A program made the translations under genes and the position numbers. From Limisphaera sp026417315 (GTDB lineage: Bacteria > Verrucomicrobiota > Verrucomicrobiia > Limisphaerales > Limisphaeraceae), in the NCBI RefSeq assembly GCF_049537125.1, contig NZ_JBMVQY010000001.1:2046001-2110000 (forward strand): a DNA stretch of 64,000 bases, in the 5' to 3' direction. The notes beneath the pieces were generated by a model that had not been told where the DNA came from, did not search any database, and worked only from the letters and a program-made list of their open reading frames with translations. Shown piece after piece: positions 18,679 to 28,283 of the stretch (positions within the stretch are counted from its first letter, which is position 1; each line of letters opens with the position of its first letter).

Positions 18679-20355
18679 CTACCGGCGCGCCCAAGCGGAT
18701 GCTCGGGCCGATTCCCCGCATCCGGCCAAGGTGGCGTGCAGGCTGATGGTTTCGGGGCTTAACGCGTGCGGGTAAAGGGCGACCTCGTCCAAGTACCCGG
18801 CCAGACACCGGATGTCTTCGGGGGGCACGGGCTGGTAGCGCAATCGTCCCAACAAGATCCGGCACGACTCCCCGGTCCTCGGCAGGTCGACCTCAGCTGC
18901 CGTGGCCAGCGCACCGTCAATGTACAGCTCCAACCGGTGTCCACGGCGCTGAGCCACGATGTGATGCCAACGGTAGGGGAAAAAGACCCGGGTGGAGAAG
19001 AGGTTGACGCCGCCGTAGGTGGCGGGCGGGCTGCGGTGGACGAACCGCAGCGTGCCGGGCTTGTGCACGAGGTGTTCCGGTTCGCGGGCGGTCAACTCCA
19101 CCATCGCCAGATGGCGGTCGTCGCCGGTGAGCAGACTGACCAGGGCGCTGTTCTTGTATTGTTCGGAGGAAAACAGGAATTCGATGGCGTAGTCCGAAGA
19201 GGGCACTTCCCAGGGTTCTGCGCTTTCCAGGTATGGGGCGGCCTGGCGGGGATCGAAGAAGGCCGCGGTGTTGTCGGAGCCGACTTCGCGTAAGCGAACG
19301 TTGCCCTGGAGACGCAGGGCGGGACTTCCGGACACCTCGCTGGGTACGGTGCCGGCGGTGACCTCTTCGAATCGCCAGTAGGCCCAGGGGCGCTGGGTCA
19401 TCACGGCCCGGGGGTAATCGGGGCTCAGACGAAGGGGCCGGGTGTCGACTCGCGGGGGTTGCACGAATCCGACCGTGGGGAGGGCGGTCTGTTCAATGAC
19501 CCCGCGCTCGGGCACGATCCGGGCCGTGGCATGTTCCGGGAGCACCTCGCTGCGGAGTGTGGTGCCGTTGGGGGCCAGGACGGACGCCTCGGCGGCGCCG
19601 CGGAACACCAGGAGCTCCGCGGGCCGGTCGGGGTAAACATTGAACCCGAACTCCGTGCCCATGTCCCGGATGGCGGCTCCCGGGGAGGCGATGGTGAAAT
19701 CTTTGATTTCCGATTGGGGTGGCACGTGTACGGCCAGGCGGCCCTGCTCGCAAAAGACGTAGGAGAGGGATCGCAATTGAAGGGCTGCCGGTCCCTCGAC
19801 GTGCAGCCGCACGCCGTTGAAGAGGGCCAGCGAGACGAGTCCGGAGCGCAGTCGCAGCCATCCCGGCTCCAGCAGGTCGTCCCGGCGCGGCCGCAGCTCG
19901 GTGGCGGGGTCCCAGACGGCCCGTTCGATCTGCACGACCACGCCCAAGGTGTCGCGCAGATGGAGCGGGACGGGCGGGGCGGGGGCTCGCCGGGTCAGGG
20001 TCCACAGTCCCAAGGCCATCAGCAGCCCTGCCGCGCCGGCTGCTACGGCTGGAGCAAGCCACCGTTTCCAGGGTTGGATCGATCTGTGCAGCGCGGCCAT
20101 CACGGAGCCTTCCAAACTCTCGACCGGCTCGGGAGGCGTTGTGGCCGTCTCGGGTCGAAGTTCCTCTTCCAGCCGCAGCCAGCGCGGGGAGGGCGCCTGC
20201 ACCACCTTCAGCATCCCGAGCATGTGCAGCTCACGGGCGCAAGCCTGACGAAAGGCGGCGTCGGAGCGCAATCGGGCCAGCAGCGCCTCGTAGCGGGCCT
20301 CGTCCAGCGGGCTTCCACTCCAGACGGTCAGGACATCTCGCAGGTCGTCATCCAT
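18679..20355 (-). CDS. FecR-domain and LamG-domain membrane protein
   Basis: 558 residues. A short cytoplasmic N-terminal region resembling anti-sigma domains is followed by one TM helix (about 99-118). Next comes a FecR-like periplasmic domain (about 130-260, with IASPGAAIRDMGTEFGF) and a C-terminal LamG/concanavalin-like domain (about 345-545, with WHHIVAQRRGHRLELYIDG and YLDEVALYPHALS). FecR-type proteins transmit an envelope signal to an ECF sigma factor. The gene overlaps the ECF sigma stop by 8 bp, so it is the obvious partner. The LamG domain is common in such proteins in Verrucomicrobiota and Planctomycetota. Confidence 0.82.
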   Translation of the reverse strand: MDDDLRDVLTVWSGSPLDEARYEALLARLRSDAAFRQACARELHMLGMLKVVQAPSPRWLRLEEELRPETATTPPEPVESLEGSVMAALHRSIQPWKRWLAPAVAAGAAGLLMALGLWTLTRRAPAPPVPLHLRDTLGVVVQIERAVWDPATELRPRRDDLLEPGWLRLRSGLVSLALFNGVRLHVEGPAALQLRSLSYVFCEQGRLAVHVPPQSEIKDFTIASPGAAIRDMGTEFGFNVYPDRPAELLVFRGAAEASVLAPNGTTLRSEVLPEHATARIVPERGVIEQTALPTVGFVQPPRVDTRPLRLSPDYPRAVMTQRPWAYWRFEEVTAGTVPSEVSGSPALRLQGNVRLREVGSDNTAAFFDPRQAAPYLESAEPWEVPSSDYAIEFLFSSEQYKNSALVSLLTGDDRHLAMVELTAREPEHLVHKPGTLRFVHRSPPATYGGVNLFSTRVFFPYRWHHIVAQRRGHRLELYIDGALATAAEVDLPRTGESCRILLGRLRYQPVPPEDIRCLAGYLDEVALYPHALSPETISLHATLAGCGESARASAWARR

Positions 20356-20911
20356 GAGCCAGTTCTTTCCTCACACACTCGCGGAGCAGTTGATTGGCCC
20401 GGTAATGCAGGTTGTAAATGGCCCCCACCGAGGTGGAGAGCGCCTGGGCAAGCAGGGCCGGCTTGGTCCCGTCCAGGCCGGCGCGGACGACCCGGCGCAG
20501 TTTCTCGGGCAGCCGGCTGATACAGCGGAGCAGAGCCTCGATCGCGGCCGCGTGATGTCGCGCCGCCTCTTGTTCGAGTTCTTCTTCCATCAACCGGGCC
20601 ACTTCCTGTCGGAATCGCTCCATCGCCTTCTGGCGGCGCGCCGTGGCGCGGAAGTACATTTGCAGCTTCAACCGCGCGATGCCGCGCAACCAGCGACCGA
20701 AATCCTGCCCGCGTTGGAACGTGTCGAGGCTGCGGTAGGCGGCAATGAACACCTCCTGCGCCAGGTCGTCCACCACGTCCAGGTCGTAAACCTGGCTGCA
20801 CAGGTAGCTGCGCAGGGGCAGTTCGTACTCGCGGATGATCCAGCGGAATGCGTCCACATTGCCGCTGGCGACCTGGTCCAGAACCTGTTCCAAGGTTGAC
20901 TTGCCGTCCAT
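20348..20911 (-). CDS. ECF-type RNA polymerase sigma factor paired with FecR-LamG protein
   Basis: 187 residues. The start at 20911 is set by AGGGGA 9 nt upstream and by MDGKSTLEQVLDQV, which is typical of this subgroup. Region 2 is seen in FRWIIREYELPLRSYL and DDLAQEVFIAAYRSLDTF. Region 4 is at about 125-180 (LPEKLRRVVRAGL, then LSTSVGAIYNLHYRANQLL). It precedes and overlaps the FecR-LamG gene. It is divergent from the giant beta-strand repeat protein gene, which may be its target. Confidence 0.88.
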   Translation of the reverse strand: MDGKSTLEQVLDQVASGNVDAFRWIIREYELPLRSYLCSQVYDLDVVDDLAQEVFIAAYRSLDTFQRGQDFGRWLRGIARLKLQMYFRATARRQKAMERFRQEVARLMEEELEQEAARHHAAAIEALLRCISRLPEKLRRVVRAGLDGTKPALLAQALSTSVGAIYNLHYRANQLLRECVRKELAHG

Positions 20912-21293
20912 AGGACACGTTCCCCTGAGAGAATTTGCCAGGCGGGGTGGTTTTCTCACTTCACACGGGGTGGGCGAGGCCCTTGGGCCGGCCGGGGCCC
21001 CCCGATTTCGCCGCCGTTCGCGCGTTTCGACACGGGTCTTCCAGCGCCGGGTGTTCCGCACACTCCGGGCTGTGAGATTCTCACAAGTCCGGCAAATACA
21101 GAAGTGCAAAAGCCCGAATGCGGACCACGTGAATCCTGTACGAACAGTGCGGGGAGTGCGGGGCGTGCGCCCCCGGGGTGTCCAGCCAGAGCCGCTGGCT
21201 CCCCCGTGGCCCCGGGTGGTCCGCGGCGACCTCGGTTTCCCAACCAACAACACGAAACCCGCTACCAGCCTGACAACCCACCGGAGCAAAACC
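20912..21293. other. Divergent intergenic region
   Basis: About 380 bp between divergent genes. It must hold two promoters, but no clear -35/-10 pair was identified. Confidence 0.4.
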
Positions 21294-24200
21294 ATGAAAG
21301 CAAAATTCTCGTCTCTGGGATGGTCCCTGAATCTCGGACTGGCCCTGGCGGTCTTGCCGACCCTGGTTCCGGCACAGACCACGCGTTACTGGACCGGGGC
21401 GGGGGATGGCGTTCGCCTTGACCTGGACACGAACTGGGACCCTGTGGGCGTTCCGCAGCCGACCGACATCATGGTGTGGGACGGTCGCACCTCCAGCAAT
21501 CTCTTCCTGACCTTTACCACCGGGGGCGTCCAAGGGGCTTTTGGCCAGCTGGGCCGGGATGTCTATTTGACGTCGCAGCAAACCCATGCGGTGACGTTTT
21601 ACGGAGCGGTGGGACTTCAGTTTGCGATTCGCGTCAACAACATCACCATCGAACCCGGGGCCGGGGCTTTTACCTTGGGTCTTCCCGAAACCAACATTCT
21701 CGATTTGCTCTGGGGCGGCCAAAGCGGTCAAACCCACACCTTGCTCAATGACTCCACCAACCCGGCCACCATCCAACCGAACGTCCGGATCCGGTATGGG
21801 GGCGGAGGCGCGCATACGTTGATCTTCACCGGCAGCGGCGACTGGGTGGTGAATCATCATCTCCGGGCCGATAACAACTCGCCCACTATCATTACCAAAC
21901 AGGGCACCGGGCGGCTGCTCTGGACCCGCGTGAACGTGGCCACCTTCGACAGCCCAATCCAGGGCCCCCTGACCGTCGAGGACGGGACGGTAGTGCTCAA
22001 AAGCGCAAACTTGCTGGACGGCATGACCGGCAACGCGAGCATCGCTCTCAACGGCGGTCTTCTCGAGTACGACGCCCCCACCGGCACGGCCAACTTCCCT
22101 TATCCGATCAACGGCGCCGGCCAACTGAAGGTCAGCAGCGGCATCCTGATGCTTTCGGGCGCCAGCACGTTCAGTGGGAACCTTCAGCTCGCCGGGGGCA
22201 CCCTGGTGGCCAACGGACCGGAGACGACCGGGGTTTCGGGGCCGTTGGGCCAGGGCGGCATGATCCTTTTCCAGGGCGGCACCCTGCGGTGGAGCGCGGC
22301 CAACACATTTGACTACTCCAGCCGATTCAGCAACGACCCGGGGCAGCAGTACCGCTTGGACACGGGCGGGCAGGAGGTGACCCTCGCCACCTCCCTGACC
22401 AGCCCGGGTGGATCCCTGACCAAACTCGGCGCCGGCACCCTCACCCTGGCGGGCTCGGCCGGCTACACGGGCCCGACCCTTGTGGGAGCCGGCCGGCTGG
22501 TATTTGCCGGGGGCAAAAGCGGCAACGGGGACATCACCGTGGCAGACGGAGCCGCTCTGACAGTGCGGGCCGGTACCACTCCGATCACCCCGAACACGCT
22601 CACACTCGGCAACGCCAACGGTTGCACCCTGGAATTCGACAACATTACCAGCACAACCGCCGCGCCCTTGTCGGCCAACACGCTCGTGGCCAACGGCACC
22701 ATCGTGGTCAACGTGTTGGGCGGGACCTTCGCCATCAACCAGAGTTATCCGCTGCTTACCTGGAACAACGGGCCGGCGCCCAATGTGACCCTGGGTCTGG
22801 TCCAGGGTGCGGTGGGTACACTCACGATCCAGGGCAACACGCTTTACCTGAACGTTTCGGACCTCGCCTATGTTTGGACCGGCGCCAACAACAACTCGTG
22901 GGATCTTACCACGCCCAACAACTGGACGTACGGCGGCGCGCCGGCCGTGTTCGCCAATGGCGGCTGGGCACTGTTCAGCGATGCGGCCACGGGTCCGACC
23001 GCGGTGGTGGTGAATGCGCCGGTGGCCCCCTTCCAGACCCTGGTCAACAACACCGCCAAGCCCTACACCATCACTTCCAGCGGTGCCAATAACATCGGGG
23101 GCAGCGGCGGCCTGACCAAGAGCGGGTCTGGCACGCTCACCCTCGCCGGCGGAGCCAACACCTACACTGGTCCGACGGTCATTTCAGGAGGCATCCTGAG
23201 CGTCGGCTCTCTGGCCAATGGCGGCGCCTCCAGCGATATTGGCGCCGCCGGCGCGGATGCAGCCAATCTTGTTCTCAATGGAGGCACCCTTTCGTACACC
23301 GGGGCGGGCGCCACGGTGGATCGTCTGTTCACGCTGGGCACCAGCGGCGGCGTTTTGGACGCCTCGGGCTCGGGCGCTCTGCACTTCGCCAATCCCGGTG
23401 TCATCGGCCTGAGCGGGTCCGGGCAGCGCGTGCTCACGCTTGCCGGGAGCAGTGAGGCCGACAACACGCTGGCTTCGGTGCTGCAGGACGGCGGCGGCCC
23501 CACGGCCGTGGCCAAGGTGGGCACGGGCAAGTGGGTGTTGGCGGGCGACAACACGTATTCCGGAGGCACGACGGTCCAGGGCACCCTCCAGATCGGCAAC
23601 GGCGGTGGCGCGGGCAGTCTTGGCAGCGGCCCGGTGATCAACAATGGCAGCCTGGTCGTGCGCCGCACGGGCACGCTGGTGGTGCCCGGTGTCATCAGCG
23701 GTACGGGTTCGCTGCTTCATGAAGGTCCGGGGACCCTGGTGCTCGAGGCGGACAACACCTACAGCGGCGGGACCACCAACCACGGCACGCTGCAAATCGG
23801 CAACGGCGGCGCCACGGGCAAACTGGCCTCCACCTCGCCGGTCGAGAATCATGGGACACTGATCTTCGACAGCACCGGCCAGTGGTCGCTCACCGGGAAC
23901 GGCATTCTCACCGGGCCGGGCCACTTGATCGTGCGGCGCGGCTGGCTCATGGCGATCGGGGCCAACAGTTACACCGGCTGGACCCTCATTGAGCCGGGGG
24001 CCATCTTCCAGCCTTCCCGGGGCAACGCCGGGCAGCTGGTGAGCTCGGTGGTGACCAACCATGGCATGCTGCGCCTCGTTCGTCAGGACGGCATTTGGCC
24101 GGAGATCCCCGTGTTCGTGTACACCAACAACATCGTGGGCACCGGTGTGGTGTTCAAAGACGTCAACAACTTCAACGACGGGGCGGTGCAGTTCCTGGGG

Positions 24201-25355
24201 ACGAACACCTACACGGGGGGCACGCTCATCGGCGGCGGCGGCATCGTGCTGGGCGACGGTCTGACGCCCGGCGCCGGTTCGATCGTCGGCGATGTCATCT
24301 TCACCAACAGCTGGGAATACAACGACACGCGTCGGTACCTGGTCTTCAATCGGCCGGACGACCTGATCTTCAGCGGCAACATTGTCAGCGTGGTGTCTCC
24401 TGACATTGCCGCGGCCAACCGCGGCGCCGTGATCCACACGGGCCCCGGTCGGCTCACGTTGACGGGGAACAACAATTATCCGGGCGGGACCACGATCGAC
24501 GTGGGCATTCTGCGCGTGGGCAACGGCGGCACCACGGGCTCCCTCGGAACCGGCAACGTCGTGAACAACGGCCTGCTCGAATTCAACCGCGCCGGGGAAC
24601 TGATCGTGCCGGGTGTGATCTCCGGCAGCGGGTCCATCCTCCAAATGGGGCCCGGCATTGTGTTCTTGACCGCCACCAACACCTACAACGGGATCAACAC
24701 CGTCAGCAACGGCACCCTGGTGGTGAACGGGGAGAACTGGGCCGGCGCCACGTACGTGTACGGTGGCGCACTCGGCGGAGTGGGTCCGATTCTCGGCGGC
24801 GTGCAGACCGAGGCCGGTACGACCCTGCTCCCCGGCCCGGCCCCGGGCGTGATCGGCACACTGGCCCTGGGACAGGATCTCCTGCTGGGCGGCGACCTCG
24901 AGATCGAGATCCACAAGGGGCAGTCGCCCGTGCATGACGCGATCGAGGTGGGCGGCAATGCGGTGAACACGGGCAACGGCACCGTCCGGGTGGTGAACCT
25001 CGGGCCCACGCTGTCGGTGGGCGACCGGTTTGTGCTCTTCAACAAGCCGGTGCAGAACGGGCAAAACCTCACGGTGACCGGCGGTGGCGCCACCTGGATC
25101 AACAACTTGGCAGTGGACGGGAGTATCACAGTGCAGGCGGTCACGGCGCCGCCCAGGCTGGAGTACAACCGTGTGGGCAACGCGATCCAGTTCTCTTGGA
25201 CCGGGAATTACAAGCTCCAGGTTCAGACCAACAGCCTGGCGGTGGGCCTGAGCACCAACTGGGTGGACTATCCCGGAGGCGCCACCAGCCCGGTGACCGT
25301 GCCGGTGGACACGCTGCCCGGAAGCGTGTTCTTCCGGCTGATCAGCCGACCGTGA
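21294..25355 (+). CDS. Giant exported protein with autotransporter-associated beta-strand repeats
   Basis: 1353 residues from the ATG at 21294, the start that gives a proper signal peptide (LNLGLALAVLPTLVPAQ). The body is a repetitive right-handed beta-helix. About eight units carry NTYSGGTT-, LQIGNGG- and GTLTLAG-like turns, as in autotransporter-associated beta-strand repeats. Two units begin with YWTGAGDG/YVWTGANNNSW motifs. There is no autotransporter beta-barrel and no PEP-CTERM tail. Instead it ends in a short domain closing with VFFRLISRP, shared with three other exported proteins of this window. Probably a surface or matrix protein. A strong terminator follows. Confidence 0.85.
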   Translation: MKAKFSSLGWSLNLGLALAVLPTLVPAQTTRYWTGAGDGVRLDLDTNWDPVGVPQPTDIMVWDGRTSSNLFLTFTTGGVQGAFGQLGRDVYLTSQQTHAVTFYGAVGLQFAIRVNNITIEPGAGAFTLGLPETNILDLLWGGQSGQTHTLLNDSTNPATIQPNVRIRYGGGGAHTLIFTGSGDWVVNHHLRADNNSPTIITKQGTGRLLWTRVNVATFDSPIQGPLTVEDGTVVLKSANLLDGMTGNASIALNGGLLEYDAPTGTANFPYPINGAGQLKVSSGILMLSGASTFSGNLQLAGGTLVANGPETTGVSGPLGQGGMILFQGGTLRWSAANTFDYSSRFSNDPGQQYRLDTGGQEVTLATSLTSPGGSLTKLGAGTLTLAGSAGYTGPTLVGAGRLVFAGGKSGNGDITVADGAALTVRAGTTPITPNTLTLGNANGCTLEFDNITSTTAAPLSANTLVANGTIVVNVLGGTFAINQSYPLLTWNNGPAPNVTLGLVQGAVGTLTIQGNTLYLNVSDLAYVWTGANNNSWDLTTPNNWTYGGAPAVFANGGWALFSDAATGPTAVVVNAPVAPFQTLVNNTAKPYTITSSGANNIGGSGGLTKSGSGTLTLAGGANTYTGPTVISGGILSVGSLANGGASSDIGAAGADAANLVLNGGTLSYTGAGATVDRLFTLGTSGGVLDASGSGALHFANPGVIGLSGSGQRVLTLAGSSEADNTLASVLQDGGGPTAVAKVGTGKWVLAGDNTYSGGTTVQGTLQIGNGGGAGSLGSGPVINNGSLVVRRTGTLVVPGVISGTGSLLHEGPGTLVLEADNTYSGGTTNHGTLQIGNGGATGKLASTSPVENHGTLIFDSTGQWSLTGNGILTGPGHLIVRRGWLMAIGANSYTGWTLIEPGAIFQPSRGNAGQLVSSVVTNHGMLRLVRQDGIWPEIPVFVYTNNIVGTGVVFKDVNNFNDGAVQFLGTNTYTGGTLIGGGGIVLGDGLTPGAGSIVGDVIFTNSWEYNDTRRYLVFNRPDDLIFSGNIVSVVSPDIAAANRGAVIHTGPGRLTLTGNNNYPGGTTIDVGILRVGNGGTTGSLGTGNVVNNGLLEFNRAGELIVPGVISGSGSILQMGPGIVFLTATNTYNGINTVSNGTLVVNGENWAGATYVYGGALGGVGPILGGVQTEAGTTLLPGPAPGVIGTLALGQDLLLGGDLEIEIHKGQSPVHDAIEVGGNAVNTGNGTVRVVNLGPTLSVGDRFVLFNKPVQNGQNLTVTGGGATWINNLAVDGSITVQAVTAPPRLEYNRVGNAIQFSWTGNYKLQVQTNSLAVGLSTNWVDYPGGATSPVTVPVDTLPGSVFFRLISRP

Positions 25356-25425
25356 TCGCAGCTGCATCGAGTTTGGATCGGATGGGTTCGCACCGCGTAC
25401 AGGCATAGGGGACAAGGTCCACACG

Positions 25426-25478
25426 CGCCCGTGGGTGGGTTCGGATCGGGGCCCGCCCACGGGCGTTCGTTTTGGTTT
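25426..25478 (+). terminator. Rho-independent terminator after the beta-strand repeat gene
   Basis: A 14-bp stem with one wobble pair (arms 25426-25439 and 25452-25465) is followed by a T-rich tract containing TTTT and TTT. It lies 70 bp after the stop of the giant repeat protein. Confidence 0.85.
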
Positions 25479-25975
25479 CCCCCGCACCGGCAAAGGCCAG
25501 CGGAACCCTGAGCGTGGGATGCGGAGGTGCACGTGGGGATGCCCTGCGTGCCGGACAGGTTCCCCGGCACCGGACCGGGTGGCGGTCCCACTCGAGGTGC
25601 GGTTGTCGAGGACCGGGGCGGACCTTCCGAGAGATTCCAACTTTTCGGTTCGACCCGGCTCGCCAGGTCGGCGAGGCCCGCGCGCCGCGCTCGGCGGAGG
25701 CGGCTGCCATCGGTTCGGGACTGCGCGGCAGCCGGAGGCGTGTTAATCCGCGTTGCCAACCGAAGCGAATTCGGAACCCTGGGTGCGCAGACGCAACACT
25801 GCAGGCGAGCCGACACCGATCCCCAGCAGGAGGGCCGCGTGTGCCACTGGCGGGTGGGCCAATTCTACGCCCGCGTGTGGCGGCTTCGCTACGGGGCGAC
25901 CGGGGCGGATTGGCCGACTCGGCGGTGGAGGCGATTGTGCCGGGGTGGATCCGGCCGGTGCCTCCGTCAGGCGCC
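25479..25975. other. Gene-free stretch
   Basis: About 500 bp with overlapping open frames on both strands but none with a recognisable domain or start signal. I see nothing specific in it. Confidence 0.4.
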
Positions 25976-26359
25976 TTACAAAGGCTGGCGGCCGGCGTAT
26001 CCGGCGTCCAGGTCGTGCCAGTAGGCGATCTGGGGCTCGCCTTCTTCCCAGCAAAGGAAGACCTCGCGACCCTCACGCAAACTGGGAAAATCCACCAGCC
26101 CCCGGTCCAGGTCGCGCACGATGATACATTGATCGTCGAGGTTGCGAAGGATGTCCTCCCATTCGAGCTGGCGGCGGATGTGACGGTGCAGTGCGGGACC
26201 GCCCAGGTCAAAGCCCAGCGGGAACTGCCGGGTGACCTGGCTGTTAAACCGGTTGATGGCCTTGCGGAGTTCTCGCAGTCGGGCCAGGGTTTGCTGGACC
26301 CTGGGCAGCAGGGCCTGGGCCTGGGCGACGGTGTAGTGACGATCGAACCGAAAGCTCAT
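25976..26359 (-). CDS. DUF2203 family protein
   Basis: 127 residues. The family hallmark at the C-terminus is clear: GLVDFPSLREGREVFLCW, then GEPQIAYWHDLDAGYAGRQP. The N-terminal half is a helical hairpin (YTVAQAQALLPRVQQTLARL), probably a coiled coil. The function of DUF2203 is unknown. The start is 3 nt after the stop of the upstream TPR gene, so the two are likely one transcript. Confidence 0.85.
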   Translation of the reverse strand: MSFRFDRHYTVAQAQALLPRVQQTLARLRELRKAINRFNSQVTRQFPLGFDLGGPALHRHIRRQLEWEDILRNLDDQCIIVRDLDRGLVDFPSLREGREVFLCWEEGEPQIAYWHDLDAGYAGRQPL

Positions 26360-26362
26360 GAC

Positions 26363-28078
26363 TTACGGGGCCTGCGAAGGGCGGGCTTGCGGGGCGGGGG
26401 GCGTGTGGAGTTTCTGGCGAACCGTCTGGTTGTGGGGCTCGATCTCGAGGGCGCGTTGCCAGGCCCGACGGGCTTCGTCGAGTCGTCCGAGCGCGGCGAG
26501 GATGTCGCCCAAATGTTCGTACAGGGTGGCGTCCGGTTCCTCCATGTGCTCCAGCGCCCGTTCCATCCAGGGGAGGGCCTGATCGGGTCGGCCCAGTTGG
26601 AACAGGACCCAGGCCATGCTGTCCAGGTAGGCGCTGTTGCGGGGCTCGGCTTGGACGGCTTTTTCGATGAGTTCACGTGCGCGCTCGAGGTTTTGGCCGC
26701 GTTCGGCCCACATGTAACCGAGGTAATTCTGGGCGGGATGGAAGTTGGGATCCAGACGCAGGCAGGTTTCAAAGTGTCGGACCGCCGCATCGAAATCCCC
26801 GGTTCGTTCGGCGGTGACGCCGAGCTGGAAGTAGAGCGGCGCGGTCAGGCGGTTGGTGTCGGTGGCCTTGGCGATGACTTCGGCGGCCGTGAAGTGTTGT
26901 CGGGCGGTGGCATAGTCGCGGCGCTGATTGCAGGCCAGGCCGGAGAGGTATTCCAGCAGGAAGGTCTGGCCGATGGTTTGTCGGGCCTGCTCGAGGATGG
27001 CCAGGGCCTCGTCGGGTCGACCGACGGCCAGGAGCGCCTGGGCCAGGTTGTAATAGGCCGGCTCGAACTTGGGATTGATCGCCAGGGCGCGTCGATAGGC
27101 ATCCACGGCATCGGCCGGCCGATTGTCATCCATAGCGAGGTTGCCGAGCACGTAGTGGGCCTGAACGTTGGTGGGGTCGAGCTCCAGGAGGGCGCGGAGC
27201 GGTTCGGCGGCCTGTTGCGGGCGCGAGGATTGCAGGTGGAGATCGGCCAGCCGGGCCAGCGCCAGTCGGCGCAGCGGTGCCCGGGGTGGCATTTCCCGGA
27301 GGGCACGCTCGTACCAGGTGACGGCGGTCTCGGGCTGGCCGGCGCGCAGGAATAACTCGGCCAGGCCGAACTGGTGTTCGGGCGTTTGTGGGTTCAGGGC
27401 GGCAATGCGGGTGGCGAGGCTGCGGAGTTGGTCGCCAGCCCGGGATCGCTCCGCGGCGGAGAGCGTGGACAGGCGCGCGTACCAGTCCCCCAGGACCAGC
27501 AGCGATTCGGCGTCCGCTTCCGGCGCGTTCATCAGGGCTTTGACGAACTCGAGCAGGTCGGCATCGCCCTGCTGGGCGGAGGCCTGTTGCAACAGGGCGC
27601 CCAGCACCGGAAGCATGGCCGCCGGTGCCGCGCCCCGTTCTCGAGCGGTCTTGAGAGCCTCGAAAGCCCGGGCGTGCTGGTTGAGTTGGAGGTTCGCCTC
27701 GGCGCGCAGCAGGTGCAGTTCGGACGACTGGGAGGTGGCGGCAAAAGGTTGGAGGACTTCCAGCGTCAGCGCCGGTTGAGCATAGCGGAGAAACCGGCGG
27801 GCCACCTCGCGGGCGAGTTCCTCGTCTGCGGGAGCCGCTGCCAACGCGCGTTGGAAGGCCTGGACCGCGCCCGGCAGATCCCCGCGCGTCTCACACAGAA
27901 CCCCTTCGGCGAAATGCGCGTCGGCTTCAACCTGTCCGCGCAGCTCCGCGTTTCCCCGGTCCCGGCTCCAGAGGACGGCCCGGTGCCACCGACCGGGTGC
28001 GGCACAGCCGGTGTCCCAGACCACGACCCCCGCCAGCAGGAGGGCGCTCACCCACCCAAGTTGGCAGGCAGACCTCAT
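26363..28078 (-). CDS. TPR-repeat lipoprotein
   Basis: 571 residues from the ATG at 28078; the open frame continues to a TTG at 28171 that would run into the bS22-like stop region. The chosen start gives a signal peptide with lipobox (VVVWDTGC near 21-28). Nine or more tetratricopeptide repeats follow, with units such as AHYVLGNLAMDDNRPADAVD and LDSMAWVLFQLGRPDQALP. TPR lipoproteins scaffold envelope complexes; the exact role is unknown. Next gene: DUF2203. Confidence 0.8.
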   Translation of the reverse strand: MRSACQLGWVSALLLAGVVVWDTGCAAPGRWHRAVLWSRDRGNAELRGQVEADAHFAEGVLCETRGDLPGAVQAFQRALAAAPADEELAREVARRFLRYAQPALTLEVLQPFAATSQSSELHLLRAEANLQLNQHARAFEALKTARERGAAPAAMLPVLGALLQQASAQQGDADLLEFVKALMNAPEADAESLLVLGDWYARLSTLSAAERSRAGDQLRSLATRIAALNPQTPEHQFGLAELFLRAGQPETAVTWYERALREMPPRAPLRRLALARLADLHLQSSRPQQAAEPLRALLELDPTNVQAHYVLGNLAMDDNRPADAVDAYRRALAINPKFEPAYYNLAQALLAVGRPDEALAILEQARQTIGQTFLLEYLSGLACNQRRDYATARQHFTAAEVIAKATDTNRLTAPLYFQLGVTAERTGDFDAAVRHFETCLRLDPNFHPAQNYLGYMWAERGQNLERARELIEKAVQAEPRNSAYLDSMAWVLFQLGRPDQALPWMERALEHMEEPDATLYEHLGDILAALGRLDEARRAWQRALEIEPHNQTVRQKLHTPPAPQARPSQAP

Positions 28079-28167
28079 GAACCGAGCATACCGCCGCCAG
28101 CCCCGGAGGGCAAAATGCAGGCGGTCGCGCGTCCGAAGCCGGAACGAGAGGCAGGCCGGGCAACGCG

Positions 28168-28269
28168 TCAAGTCTGCCAGGTCCGCTTTTTGTGGCGGTG
28201 CATGCGCAGTTTCTTGCGTCGCTTGTGCTTGTTGATCTTGGCCTTGCGGCGCTTTTTCAGTGAACCCAT
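28168..28269 (-). CDS. Tiny ribosomal protein of the bS22 / AURKAIP1-COX24 type
   Basis: 33 residues, too short for routine gene calling: MGSLKKRRKAKINKHKRRKK, then LRMHRHKKRTWQT. The lysine/arginine-rich KKRRKAKINKHKRRKKLR core is the AURKAIP1/COX24 signature found in small ribosomal-subunit protein bS22 and relatives, usually 30-45 residues. The reading frame was checked codon by codon from ATG at 28269 to TGA at 28168. It lies 14 bp downstream of hisG and 89 bp upstream of the TPR gene, all on the minus strand. It would bind 16S rRNA. Confidence 0.85.
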   Translation of the reverse strand: MGSLKKRRKAKINKHKRRKKLRMHRHKKRTWQT

Positions 28270-28283
28270 AGGATGACTGGCCC

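Noticed and set aside
20835..21293. N-terminal extension of the beta-strand repeat protein from 20835.
   Set aside because: The extension overlaps the divergent ECF sigma gene and lacks a signal peptide; the ATG at 21294 gives a proper one.
21294..25355. Autotransporter (type V) secretion of the beta-strand repeat protein.
   Set aside because: No C-terminal beta-barrel is present, only the short shared domain.
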